From assembly GCA_913047775.1 (NCBI GenBank), contig CAJWUE010000059.1:1-8942 (forward strand): a stretch of DNA of 8,942 nucleotides, written 5' to 3'. The DNA is from GCA-002731945 sp913047775 (GTDB lineage: Bacteria > Pseudomonadota > Alphaproteobacteria > MED-G09). Below, piece by piece: positions 1-7,032 of the stretch; within the stretch, counting starts at the first letter, position 1; every line of letters starts with the position of its first letter. A program made the position numbers and the translations under genes. The notes under the pieces are model-generated. The model saw nothing but the letters and a program-made list of their open reading frames with translations, had not been told where the DNA came from and searched no databases.

Positions 1-24
1 ATATGGCCTGTTTTTGTAAGCTGA

Positions 25-47
25 TGGCACAAAATTGGCACAAAAAT
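25..47. repeat. Tandem TGGCACAAAA direct repeats, possible integrase arm sites
   Basis: Two adjacent copies, TGGCACAAAAT (25-35) and TGGCACAAAAAT (36-47), differ only by one A in the run. The second copy runs into ATTTTGCC, giving a near-palindrome. Short tandem repeats of this look occur as arm-type binding sites beside tyrosine-recombinase genes integrated at tRNA genes. That link is from general familiarity, and no integrase gene is inside this window. The repeat itself is directly visible; its function is inferred. Confidence 0.45.
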
Positions 48-108
48 TTTGCCCTCGCGCATGCGTGTAGTGATTTTTTCTTGCTGTCAATACCCAATAA
101 GATTGTTG

Positions 109-357
109 TTATGGTGAGTTCATTACCAGCCGAAACCCGTTCATTGGACTCGGATATTCATCTGAGTTTCGTTTTAAAAAATGTCTAATTGCCGATCGAA
201 CAACAATATCGATTGTAGCATATGCATCACCTCGAACAGCATGAAAATTTGCTTTTTGATCGCACCTAGTTTCATTCCCATCATAACGCTTTACAAATTT
301 GTAGCAAGTAATCTCGGCCCTGACTTTTGATTTTCCTGTAATCCTCCTGGAACTTGA
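109..357 (-). pseudogene. Remnant of an FGE-sulfatase (SUMF1/PvdO-type) domain, C-terminal part
   Basis: On the minus strand a frame stays open from a TGA at 358-360 to a TAA at 109-111, with no ATG near its beginning. Its last 35 or so residues look like the end of a formylglycine-generating-enzyme fold: an AVRGDAYA segment where the family has VxRGGSW, then VVRSAIRHFL where it has RSAxR, then NGFRLVMNSP, matching the family's closing GFRLV. The upstream part (RRITGKSKVRAEITCYKF) lacks the expected GNVWEW region. A different minus-strand frame beside it (YLIKFQEDYRKIKSQGRDYL) also looks protein-like, which suggests a frameshift. I read this as a truncated, decaying gene. The overlapping plus-strand frame at 3-188 resembles nothing and is taken as its shadow. 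The family call rests on motif resemblance only. Confidence 0.5.
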
Positions 358-411
358 TCAAATATTAAGCCCTAAAATTTTCTTTCTTTTCAAAAATAAT
401 AAAATTATGGG

Positions 412-439
412 TTGACATTTTTTAAGTTTGTAATATAAT
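412..439 (+). promoter_or_regulatory. Sigma-70 type promoter for the amidase-transporter cluster
   Basis: A perfect -35 box, TTGACA (412-417), and a perfect -10 box, TATAAT (434-439), are separated by 16 nt. Transcription would start near 445-448, leaving a leader of roughly 165 nt before the amidase ATG. This is the only strong promoter found, it faces the cluster, and no comparable site was found in the short gaps further along, so it is the likely promoter of the whole operon. Confidence 0.75.
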
Positions 440-445
440 CTGTCC

Positions 446-613
446 GTTCTTCTGGTTAATTAAATAAAATTTAACATTACGCGTTTTCTTAAATTTATGG
501 AATCATAGCCGTACCCAACTTGCTCAAATTTTGGCAGACAAAAATCATCATTAGTGATGATATACTCGTGCGAATTATGGTTGTAACCTAACTTTAAATC
601 TTCCGTAGTAAAA
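446..613 (+). other. Long 5' leader of the cluster
   Basis: The stretch between the predicted transcription start and the amidase ATG is AT-rich and carries the inverted repeat at 544-561. Plus-strand frames in it are only a few codons long, for example an ATG followed three codons later by a stop near 498. I see no attenuator peptide, no terminator hairpin followed by a T run, and no riboswitch I recognise. A Shine-Dalgarno sequence before 614 is also lacking. A minus-strand frame crosses this stretch but ends in the amidase gene and matches nothing known. Confidence 0.4.
544..561. promoter_or_regulatory. Perfect 7-bp inverted repeat in the leader, candidate operator or hairpin
   Basis: ATCATCA (544-550), the four-base spacer TTAG, and TGATGAT (555-561) form an exact dyad. 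It lies about 100 nt downstream of the predicted transcription start and about 50 nt upstream of the amidase ATG. As DNA it has the size and symmetry of a dimeric repressor site. As RNA it would form a weak 7-bp stem with a four-base loop. No regulator gene is in the window to assign it to. Confidence 0.45.
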
Positions 614-2005
614 ATGGAATTTATTTCTGATGTAATGGGGGCTGTTGAATTATTGTCATTAATGGAAAATGGTAAAATATCTGCAGTAGAATATGCGGCT
701 GAACTTTCAGTTAAAGTCTCAGAATCTGGCGGATTAAATGCAATACAAAGCTTCGATAAAGATTCATTAATGAAAAAAGCCATGGATGCTGATCAAAAGA
801 GGCAGCATGGAACAGGTGGTATCTTATGCGGTCTTCCATTCATAGCAAAAGACAACCTAAATTCCACAGACTTTCCTACCACTGCAGGTACAAATTCTTT
901 AATGGGGCATACAACTTCAAGTAATGCTGGTGCAATTGATGACCTATTAAAAGAGGATGCTATTTTGGGAGCGAAAGCTAGCATGCATGAATTAGCATTT
1001 GGTATCACATCCAATAATGCTGTTACCGGCCCTGTGCGTAACCCGGTTAATATGGATAAAATTCCGGGGGGATCATCTGGTGGAACAGCCGCGGCAGTTG
1101 GAAGAGGTATTTTCCCAATTGGCCTTGGAACAGATACTGGTGGATCTTGTAGAATTCCTGCAGCTCTATGCGGGGTAGTAGGTTTTAGACCCTCAACAGG
1201 TAGATATTCCAGCGAAGGGGTAGTTCCTATTTCCCATACAAGGGATACGGTTGGAACGATAGCAAGGAACGTAAGTGATATTTCCTTGTTTGACGGCGTA
1301 TTGAGCGGAAACACTTTCAAAAAGATTGAACCATTTTTAGATGGCATAACTCTTGGGATACCGAAAGAAGTATTTTTTGATAATTTGGAGTCAGAAGTCG
1401 AAAAGGTAATTCAGGCACAATTATCTATATTAGAAAAATCCGGGATTCTCCTGAAAGAAATTAGCATGGCAGAAATCTGGAGTCATAATGAGGCATTTGG
1501 TTTTCCCGTTGCACTTTATGAAGTAATGAAAGATTTGCCAGCTTATTTAGAAAAATATGTGGCAAATGTAAATTTCGCTAAGTTGGTCTCCGGTATAGGT
1601 TCCCCCGATGTAGCCGGAGTATTTGCAAGTCAAATGGGAGCAGATGCTATTCCAGAGGCTGTTTATAATGAAGCAATAAACACTCATCGACCTGCGATGA
1701 AGAATATTTATAATAAAGTTTTTTCAGATAATGGGTTAAATGGAATTGTTTTCCCAACTACCCCTCTGACCGCTAGGGATATCGGAGAAGATGAAACAGT
1801 TGATTTAAATGGAACTAAGGTACCTACTTTTCCAACTTATATCAGGAACACGGATCTTGGATCTAATATAGGCGCTCCTGGCATTTCCTTGCCATGTTCG
1901 GGGGAAACTAGTTTGCCCATAGGAATAGAAATTGATGGATTGCCGGATCAAGATCAAAAATTACTATCTTTGGCAAATACTATTGAGATGATGCTCACGT
2001 CTTAA
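614..2005 (+). CDS. Amidase-signature family hydrolase (indoleacetamide/mandelamide hydrolase-like)
   Basis: A 463-residue amidase of normal family length, predicted to be cytoplasmic and to hydrolyse a carboxamide to the acid and ammonia or an amine. The Ser-cisSer-Lys triad is complete: K79 in GLPFIAKDN, S154 in PGGSSGG and S178 in TDTGGSCRIP. The spacings of 75 and 24 residues equal those of K142, S217 and S241 in fatty acid amide hydrolase. The segments HELAFGITSNN and VVPISHTRDTVG resemble indoleacetamide and mandelamide hydrolases, but substrate cannot be read from motifs. ATG 614 is the first possible start after an in-frame stop at 584-586. It has no obvious Shine-Dalgarno sequence; M8 (635) and M17 (662) are weaker alternatives because the conserved N-terminal helix begins near residue 10. 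It is first in the cluster and 42 nt before the transporter genes, so its substrate is probably imported by them. Confidence 0.93.
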   Translation: MEFISDVMGAVELLSLMENGKISAVEYAAELSVKVSESGGLNAIQSFDKDSLMKKAMDADQKRQHGTGGILCGLPFIAKDNLNSTDFPTTAGTNSLMGHTTSSNAGAIDDLLKEDAILGAKASMHELAFGITSNNAVTGPVRNPVNMDKIPGGSSGGTAAAVGRGIFPIGLGTDTGGSCRIPAALCGVVGFRPSTGRYSSEGVVPISHTRDTVGTIARNVSDISLFDGVLSGNTFKKIEPFLDGITLGIPKEVFFDNLESEVEKVIQAQLSILEKSGILLKEISMAEIWSHNEAFGFPVALYEVMKDLPAYLEKYVANVNFAKLVSGIGSPDVAGVFASQMGADAIPEAVYNEAINTHRPAMKNIYNKVFSDNGLNGIVFPTTPLTARDIGEDETVDLNGTKVPTFPTYIRNTDLGSNIGAPGISLPCSGETSLPIGIEIDGLPDQDQKLLSLANTIEMMLTS

Positions 2006-2037
2006 TGGTATTTAGAAAACTGATGAGCAAAACAAAT

Positions 2038-2043
2038 AAGGGG
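2038..2043 (+). promoter_or_regulatory. Ribosome binding site of the binding-protein gene
   Basis: AAGGGG lies 4 nt before the ATG at 2048, a purine-rich Shine-Dalgarno sequence in the 42-nt gap after the amidase. The binding protein may therefore be translated more strongly than the amidase, as is usual for ABC binding proteins. Confidence 0.6.
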
Positions 2044-2047
2044 AAAA

Positions 2048-3214
2048 ATGAAAAGACGTGACTTTATTAAATCATCTTTAACAGCTGTCGCTGCAACTGT
2101 TACTGTTCAAACTATTGTTGGACGTGCTTGGGCGGGATCAGCTCTTAAGGTGGGGGTGATGATCCCACTTAGTGGCCCCGCCGGACTATTCGGGCCCGCT
2201 TCAAAAAATGTTTCTCAAATGGCAGCAGACGATATAAATGCTGCTGGCGGCATTCTTGGTCGACAGGTTGAGCTTGTGTTCGCTGACGCCGGACTGCCCC
2301 CAGCAGAGGCCGCACAGACAGCCCTTCGCCTATGGCGCGGTGATGGATGCGAAGCCTTTATAGGTATGCATGATAGTGCTGTACGTGGGGCACTAATAAA
2401 CGTTTTTAAAGGCCAGGTGCCTTATATTTATTGCCCTAACTATGAAGGTGGCGAATGTGCTCGTGGAGTTTATTATGTTGGTGAAACACCGGCTCAATCG
2501 GTTGTGCCATCAATAAAATGGTTGACCGAAGAGAACAAACTCAAGAAATTTTATTTGATAGGTAATGATTACAACTGGCCACGCGACACAAATGCAATCG
2601 CCAAAAATACGATCGCGGAACTAGGTGGCGAAGTTGTGGGTGAAGAATATATGCCTTTTACTGTAGATAATTTCGACTCTAGCCTCGCCAAAATAAAAGA
2701 AACTGGGGCCGATCTTGTGATTATTACTTTAGTTGGCGGTGCCTCGGTGTCATTCAACAGAGCTTTCGCGAGTTTTGGCCTTTCTGATAGAGTTCTCCGT
2801 TTTGGTACGCTGATCGATGAAAATACCCTTGCTGGTATAGGCGCAGAGAATTCAAAGAATATTTATTCTGCAGCTGGTTATTTTGCAAACGTTCAAACCG
2901 ACGATGCTAAGGCTTTTGCCCAACAATATGTGGCCAAGTTTGGTAGCGATGCTCCAGTTCTAAACGCTTTGAGCCAATCATGCTATGATGGACTTATAGC
3001 ACTTGATGTAATTGCAGAAAAAGCAGGAGAGATGTCAGTGGCTTCGATGGAGAACGCTGCTGAAGGTATGGAATACGATGGGCCACGCGGTCATGCTACT
3101 ATGAAGAACAAGCATTTGGCGATGGATATTTATCTAGCCAATGCAGTAGGGGCAGAATTTAAGATCGTTAAGTCTTTCCGAAATATGGAACCAGGTAATT
3201 TTTGTAAAGCGTAA
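2048..3214 (+). CDS. Tat-exported ABC substrate-binding protein, urea/amide/branched-chain amino acid class
   Basis: A 388-residue periplasmic binding protein that captures the solute for the permeases encoded downstream. The N-terminus MKRRDFIKSS is a twin-arginine signal, followed by a short Ala/Val-rich stretch and a likely cleavage after AWA (residues 27-29). It would therefore be exported folded by the Tat system. The mature part opens with LKVGVMIPLSGPAG, typical of the type I periplasmic fold (Peripl_BP_6). Segments such as NYEGGECARG, VYYVGETPAQ and FYLIGNDYNWPRDTNA (about residues 133-185) resemble UrtA, FmdD and AmiC-like proteins for urea and short-chain amides more than classical LivJ. 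Exact ligand is not determinable. It lies three bases upstream of the first permease start, so the two are translationally linked. Confidence 0.92.
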   Translation: MKRRDFIKSSLTAVAATVTVQTIVGRAWAGSALKVGVMIPLSGPAGLFGPASKNVSQMAADDINAAGGILGRQVELVFADAGLPPAEAAQTALRLWRGDGCEAFIGMHDSAVRGALINVFKGQVPYIYCPNYEGGECARGVYYVGETPAQSVVPSIKWLTEENKLKKFYLIGNDYNWPRDTNAIAKNTIAELGGEVVGEEYMPFTVDNFDSSLAKIKETGADLVIITLVGGASVSFNRAFASFGLSDRVLRFGTLIDENTLAGIGAENSKNIYSAAGYFANVQTDDAKAFAQQYVAKFGSDAPVLNALSQSCYDGLIALDVIAEKAGEMSVASMENAAEGMEYDGPRGHATMKNKHLAMDIYLANAVGAEFKIVKSFRNMEPGNFCKA

Positions 3215-3217
3215 TCC

Positions 3218-4069
3218 TTGGAAGTACTTGCGACTTTCACCTTAAATTTCGTTTACTCCTCAGCAACTCTGGCACTGATTGTACTGGGGCTTGCATTGGT
3301 GTTTGGTTTGCTTGGTGTCATGAATATGGCTCATGGTGAATTTGTCATGCTAGGCGCATACAGTGCGTATGTGGTGCAATCGTTTAGTGCAAATTTTTTA
3401 TGGGCTGTTCCTATCTCAATCATAGTTTGTGCGTTGGTGGGATGGTTAATGGAATGGGCTATTATTCGCCACCTATATAGGCGGCCTTTTGATACACTCT
3501 TAGCTACTTGGGGTGTGGCAATTCTCATTCGAAAGGGAATTGAGGCTATCTTCACACGCGATTACAAGAGTATTAATCAAATAATGCCTGAAACAGTAGA
3601 GATACTAGGCATAACTTACCCTTCTTACCGACTTCTATTAATTGCCATTATAATTAGTTTATTTGTGGTTCTTTTCACCTGGTACCAAAAAAGTAAAACA
3701 GGGTTAAGAATAAGGGCAATGGTTCGGAACCCTGAACTTGCCTCTGCCATCGGTATAGACACGGCACGGCTTTCCAGTGCAACTTTCATAATAGGTGTTT
3801 CATCAGCTGGACTAGCAGGTGTACTTCTCTCCCCTTTGGTCCGGGTTGAACCCTATATTGGTCTTGATTACCTTTTATCATCCTTTTTTATTTTAATAGT
3901 TGGTGGCCTTGGGAGTCTCGAAGGTCTTTTGATCGGATCTGCTGTAATCGGGGGTAGTGACGCTCTTATATCAACTATTTTTGATAAGACTGCCGGTTAT
4001 ATGTCTGTCCTGCTTATTTCTATTTTATTTTTATGGTTGCGTCCCGATGGCATTTTCTCTCGTCGTTAA
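3218..4069 (+). CDS. LivH/UrtB-type inner-membrane permease
   Basis: A 283-residue, strongly hydrophobic protein forming one half of the transmembrane channel of the importer. The family hallmark is present at residues 30-48: VFGLLGVMNMAHGEFVMLGAY. A late motif, IVGGLGSLEGLLIGS, and several further hydrophobic segments fit the usual eight or so membrane helices. The start must be TTG 3218: an in-frame stop (the stop of the binding-protein gene) lies one codon upstream, and the first ATG lies inside the conserved motif. No good Shine-Dalgarno sequence precedes it, so translation probably depends on coupling to the binding-protein gene 3 nt upstream. Its 3' end overlaps the next gene by 23 nt. 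Confidence 0.92.
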   Translation: MEVLATFTLNFVYSSATLALIVLGLALVFGLLGVMNMAHGEFVMLGAYSAYVVQSFSANFLWAVPISIIVCALVGWLMEWAIIRHLYRRPFDTLLATWGVAILIRKGIEAIFTRDYKSINQIMPETVEILGITYPSYRLLLIAIIISLFVVLFTWYQKSKTGLRIRAMVRNPELASAIGIDTARLSSATFIIGVSSAGLAGVLLSPLVRVEPYIGLDYLLSSFFILIVGGLGSLEGLLIGSAVIGGSDALISTIFDKTAGYMSVLLISILFLWLRPDGIFSRR

Positions 4070-5789
4070 GCTACTGCCGATGGCAGCACTTTTAGCGTTT
4101 CCTTTTCTTACTACTAGTTACTCGGCATATCAGTTGGGCTTATATCTCCTATATGGTATTGTCGGACAAGGTATCGCACTCTGCTGGGGTAATGGTGGGT
4201 TTTTACCTTTAGGCCAAGCTTTGTTTTTTGGGATTGGAGCTTATATTTCTGGAAAAATTTTACAGGGAAACATCGGTTGGGGGGTAGTAATTCTTGCCTT
4301 GATTTTGTCTGTTATAATTCCGGCTCTCATTGCAGGTTTTATAGGTGCGTTAGTTTTTGACCGGCAAATAGGTTCGGGGCCATACTTTTCGCTTATAACT
4401 TTAGCGCTTTCACTGTTAGGATATCAACTGGCAAATTCGCAAGTTTTGTTAACTGGTGGTTTCAATGGTTTGACAGGAATTAATGGGCTCCCAGGCATCG
4501 ACAGCTATGGGAATTTGTATTTTTTTATCGTTGGGGCACTTGCTGTTTCAACTTTATTTCTTTCGCATTTGGTGAGCACCCCATTTGGTCAATTGCTTGC
4601 CGCTGTTAGAGAAAACGAAGAGCGCTTACAGTTTCTTGGAGTGAAGACCAGCCGCGTTAAAGCGGCGGCCTTTGCAATGAGTGGTGCTCTAGCGGGAATG
4701 GCTGGAGCATTTTTTGCGCCTCATCAAGGTATCGTAACTCCGCAAGTGGTAGGATTTATACTCTCCGCAGAGTTGGTAATATGGACTGCGGTCGGTGGAC
4801 GATTTGGACCAGTAGGCCCTGTGGTTGGTGCTGTTATTATCGGCTTTTTAGCCTCAGGTTTGCGCGATAGTTTTGCATACTGGGAAGTCGTTGTGGCTTT
4901 AGTATTCATCATCGTTGTTTTACGTTTGCCGGGCGGTGTTGGTGGTCTGGGCATCTCGATTGCCAAACGTTTTGGTATTAATGTTTGGTCACAAAAAAAA
5001 TTCTCACGTACCGAAACAGTACCCGGAGCAGACCAAAAAGAATCCCCCACATTAGAATTCGATAACGTCTCCGTACAGATCGGTCCTGTTGCTATTCTTA
5101 GTGGCCTATCCTTCTCAATTAAACAAACAGGTATCCACTGCTTAATTGGACCAAATGGAGCAGGAAAAACTTCGGCCTTAAACGCGTTAACTGGTAAGCT
5201 ACCATACAGCTCAGGAAAAATTTCATGGCGAGGAAACACATTAAAGGGCATTCGCCCTTTCCGAACATCTGGACTTGGTATTGGCCGTAAGCTACAAGTC
5301 CCATCGATTTTTCCAGGTCTTACAATTCGTCAGAATATCGATATTGCAATTTGGGTTAATAGATTAAAATTTACGCACCTATTCTCCCTGAAACCGTATC
5401 AATGGAATATAAGCCTCCTTGATGAACTACAAGATTCGTTTCCATTCTTAAAAGATAATGAAGAATTGGCTGGAACGCTGTCAGTAGGGCAAAGACAAAT
5501 GCTTGACTTTACAATGGCTGTTCTAGCCGAACCAAATTTGATTTTATTAGATGAACCTTGCGCCGGACTTTCTAAAAGCGAAACAGAAAATATGATTTCT
5601 GTTATATCCAATTTAGCAAGATCTTCAAAAGCAACTTTCATTATCGTTGAGCATGATATGCAGGTTGTCGAACTTTTATCTGACCATGTTTTTGTTATGC
5701 ATCAAGGCAAACTTTTAGCCGAAGGGTCACTCAACCAAATTCGGGATAATAAAGAAGTACAGCGTATTTATGCGGGGGGATCAAAATAA
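4047..5789 (+). CDS. Fused LivM-type permease and LivG-type ATPase
   Basis: A 580-residue fusion of two importer subunits that are usually separate. Residues 1 to about 315 are a LivM/UrtC-like permease with the motif WGNGGFLPLGQALFFGIGAY and several hydrophobic helices. A hydrophilic linker (about 315-345) follows, then a LivG/UrtD-like ATPase: Walker A GPNGAGKTS (368-376), Q-loop region GRKLQVPSIFPGLTIRQN, signature LSVGQRQ (478-484, Val for the usual second residue of LSGGQ), Walker B LILLDEP with D502 and E503, and switch His H536 in IIVEHDM. All nucleotide-binding residues look intact. I chose ATG 4047, which overlaps the upstream permease by 23 nt. A GTG at 3957 keeps the frame open, but its 30 extra residues overlap the upstream gene deeply and do not resemble the family. 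ATG 4080 is a shorter alternative. Confidence 0.9.
   Translation: MAFSLVVKLLPMAALLAFPFLTTSYSAYQLGLYLLYGIVGQGIALCWGNGGFLPLGQALFFGIGAYISGKILQGNIGWGVVILALILSVIIPALIAGFIGALVFDRQIGSGPYFSLITLALSLLGYQLANSQVLLTGGFNGLTGINGLPGIDSYGNLYFFIVGALAVSTLFLSHLVSTPFGQLLAAVRENEERLQFLGVKTSRVKAAAFAMSGALAGMAGAFFAPHQGIVTPQVVGFILSAELVIWTAVGGRFGPVGPVVGAVIIGFLASGLRDSFAYWEVVVALVFIIVVLRLPGGVGGLGISIAKRFGINVWSQKKFSRTETVPGADQKESPTLEFDNVSVQIGPVAILSGLSFSIKQTGIHCLIGPNGAGKTSALNALTGKLPYSSGKISWRGNTLKGIRPFRTSGLGIGRKLQVPSIFPGLTIRQNIDIAIWVNRLKFTHLFSLKPYQWNISLLDELQDSFPFLKDNEELAGTLSVGQRQMLDFTMAVLAEPNLILLDEPCAGLSKSETENMISVISNLARSSKATFIIVEHDMQVVELLSDHVFVMHQGKLLAEGSLNQIRDNKEVQRIYAGGSK
5774..5780 (+). promoter_or_regulatory. Ribosome binding site of the LivF-type ATPase, inside the upstream gene
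   Basis: GGGGGGA lies 8 nt before ATG 5789, within the last codons of the fusion gene (the Gly-Gly before the C-terminal Ser-Lys). The stop TAA and the ATG share one base (TAATG), so termination and reinitiation are coupled and the two ATPase domains should be made in similar amounts. Confidence 0.65.
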
Positions 5790-6481
5790 TGACTTCTTCG
5801 CTATTAGCGATCAAAAATCTGTCGGGTGGGTATGGAGACCTTTTAGTAATTAGGAGTGTATCTTTAAGTGTGCTCTCAGGACGCGCTATCAGCATCACTG
5901 GTCGCAATGGTGTTGGGAAAACAACTCTTATGCGCCTTATTTCGGGATCCTTACCTTGTTCTAGTGGTGAGTTGAAATTTCTTGGCTCGAATATTGTTCA
6001 ATCCGGAGCACACAAACGTTTTTCTACAGGTATGTCATACGCCCCTCAGGAGAATATTGTTTTTGATGACCTCACCGTCGAGGAGAATTTAACTATTCAT
6101 TATCGAGATTCAAGTTTGGATCGTTATAATGCTCTATTTGAAAAATTTCCTCGACTAAATGAGCGTTTAGCTCAACGCGCTGGGACGTTATCTGGTGGAG
6201 AGAAAAAATTATTATCTTTTTCACGAGTAATCGCCGAACCAACCCAGCTTGTACTGCTAGATGAGCCAACTGAAGGAGTGCAATCAGAAAACATGTATTT
6301 GATGGGGCAAGTGATTAATGAAGAAAAGTCCAAGGGTAGAGGTTTTTTGATCGTGGACCAAAACTTGACATTTCTGGAGGCTTTTACAGATACTATCCAT
6401 CTTATTGATCATGGGGAACAAATTTTTCAAACTGAAGGAAATAAATTTAGAACTGAGATAGAATCTCTTATAGCTATCTAA
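5789..6481 (+). CDS. LivF/UrtE-type ABC transporter ATPase
   Basis: A 230-residue cytoplasmic ATPase, the second nucleotide-binding subunit of the importer; it would pair with the ATPase domain of the upstream fusion. Walker A is GRNGVGKTT (38-46), the Q-loop lies in SYAPQENIVFDDLTVEENL, the signature is LSGGE (134-138), and Walker B is VLLDEP with D158 and E159. The switch position reads LIVDQN, with Q191 in place of His. A Gln here is common in LivF and UrtE proteins (VEQ), so it is a family feature and not a defect. Length is normal for the family. It ends the transporter block; a 61-nt gap separates it from the MOSC gene. Confidence 0.92.
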   Translation: MTSSLLAIKNLSGGYGDLLVIRSVSLSVLSGRAISITGRNGVGKTTLMRLISGSLPCSSGELKFLGSNIVQSGAHKRFSTGMSYAPQENIVFDDLTVEENLTIHYRDSSLDRYNALFEKFPRLNERLAQRAGTLSGGEKKLLSFSRVIAEPTQLVLLDEPTEGVQSENMYLMGQVINEEKSKGRGFLIVDQNLTFLEAFTDTIHLIDHGEQIFQTEGNKFRTEIESLIAI

Positions 6482-6530
6482 AGAAATTAGTGCCGATGGA
6501 AGATAAAAATATGATTATGAAGAGTAAGAA

Positions 6531-6536
6531 GGGGGA
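6531..6536 (+). promoter_or_regulatory. Ribosome binding site that fixes the GTG start of the MOSC gene
   Basis: GGGGGA sits 6 nt before GTG 6543, and no in-frame ATG occurs before residue 26 of the protein. The site also lies in the last codons of a 14-codon plus-strand frame (ATG 6496 to TAA 6538-6540) that stops two bases before the GTG. That tiny frame has no recognisable product. Confidence 0.6.
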
Positions 6537-6542
6537 ATAATT

Positions 6543-7028
6543 GTGTTAAAAAATAGTTCAGCGAAATGGTCCGGTACAGTTAAAGGTTTGCATAGAACGC
6601 CACGGTCCTTCCTCCCTATGAAAAATTTTGATTCTTTATCGTTGGTAGCAGGAATTGGCATCGAAGGAGATCGGCATGCTACTGGTGAGGCTTTTCATTC
6701 AGATCGACCTGAAGAAGGTAGACAAATAACCCTCTTTGAAGTTGAAACTATCGAGGCCCTTTTACGGGATCATAACATTACCCTTAATCCAGGAGATCAC
6801 AGACGAAATGTCACGACTCGCGATGTTCCATTAAATCATTTGGTTGGGAAACGGTTTCGTATAGGCGAGACGGTGCTGGAGGGGACTAGGCTTTCTACAC
6901 CCTGTCGCCATATTGAACAAATTACCGGTTTAGAATTATTTAATCAGCTGTTGAACAGGTCGGGGTTGAATGCCAAAATTATAATTGGTGGAAATATTTT
7001 TATCAACGATACTATAGAACCAGAGTGA
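6543..7028 (+). CDS. Single-domain MOSC protein (molybdenum-cofactor sulfurase C-terminal type)
   Basis: A 161-residue protein consisting of little more than one MOSC domain, the fold that binds molybdenum cofactor in mARC, YcbX and YiiM. Visible hallmarks are GIGIEGDRHATG (37-48), GRQITLFEVE (59-68), HRRNVTTRDVPLNHLVG (86-102), RIGETVLEG (106-114) and the conserved Cys C121 in STPCRHIEQITG. In mARC-type enzymes the conserved MOSC cysteine ligates molybdenum; assigning that role to C121 is by analogy. The closing GLNAKIIIGGNIFIND also fits the small stand-alone MOSC family. It lacks the MOSC_N barrel of mARC and YcbX and any ferredoxin domain of its own, so it needs an external electron donor. 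The reductase gene starts five bases after its stop. The start is GTG. Confidence 0.88.
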   Translation: MLKNSSAKWSGTVKGLHRTPRSFLPMKNFDSLSLVAGIGIEGDRHATGEAFHSDRPEEGRQITLFEVETIEALLRDHNITLNPGDHRRNVTTRDVPLNHLVGKRFRIGETVLEGTRLSTPCRHIEQITGLELFNQLLNRSGLNAKIIIGGNIFINDTIEPE

Positions 7029-7032
7029 GTTG

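Noticed and set aside
3..188. Plus-strand open frame of 61 codons at the left edge
   Set aside because: It resembles no family, covers the tandem repeats, and overlaps the minus-strand frame that has FGE-like motifs.
460..783. Minus-strand frame of 107 codons across the leader and the start of the amidase
   Set aside because: Half of it is antisense to the amidase and the rest matches nothing I know; it also opposes the strong promoter region. Its tail past 613 could be another remnant, but there is no positive evidence.
793..1347. Minus-strand frame of 184 codons inside the amidase
   Set aside because: It is antisense to the most conserved part of the amidase, has no family features, and is a shadow of that gene.
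3957..4046. Thirty-residue N-terminal extension of the LivM-LivG fusion from a GTG
   Set aside because: It lies wholly within the upstream permease gene, adds an unusual Cys-rich hydrophobic stretch, and the family-like sequence begins after ATG 4047.
6487..6515. Possible promoter before the MOSC gene (-10-like TATGAT)
   Set aside because: The -10 box is good but the -35 region (TTAGTG) is poor, and such hexamers are common by chance in AT-rich DNA.
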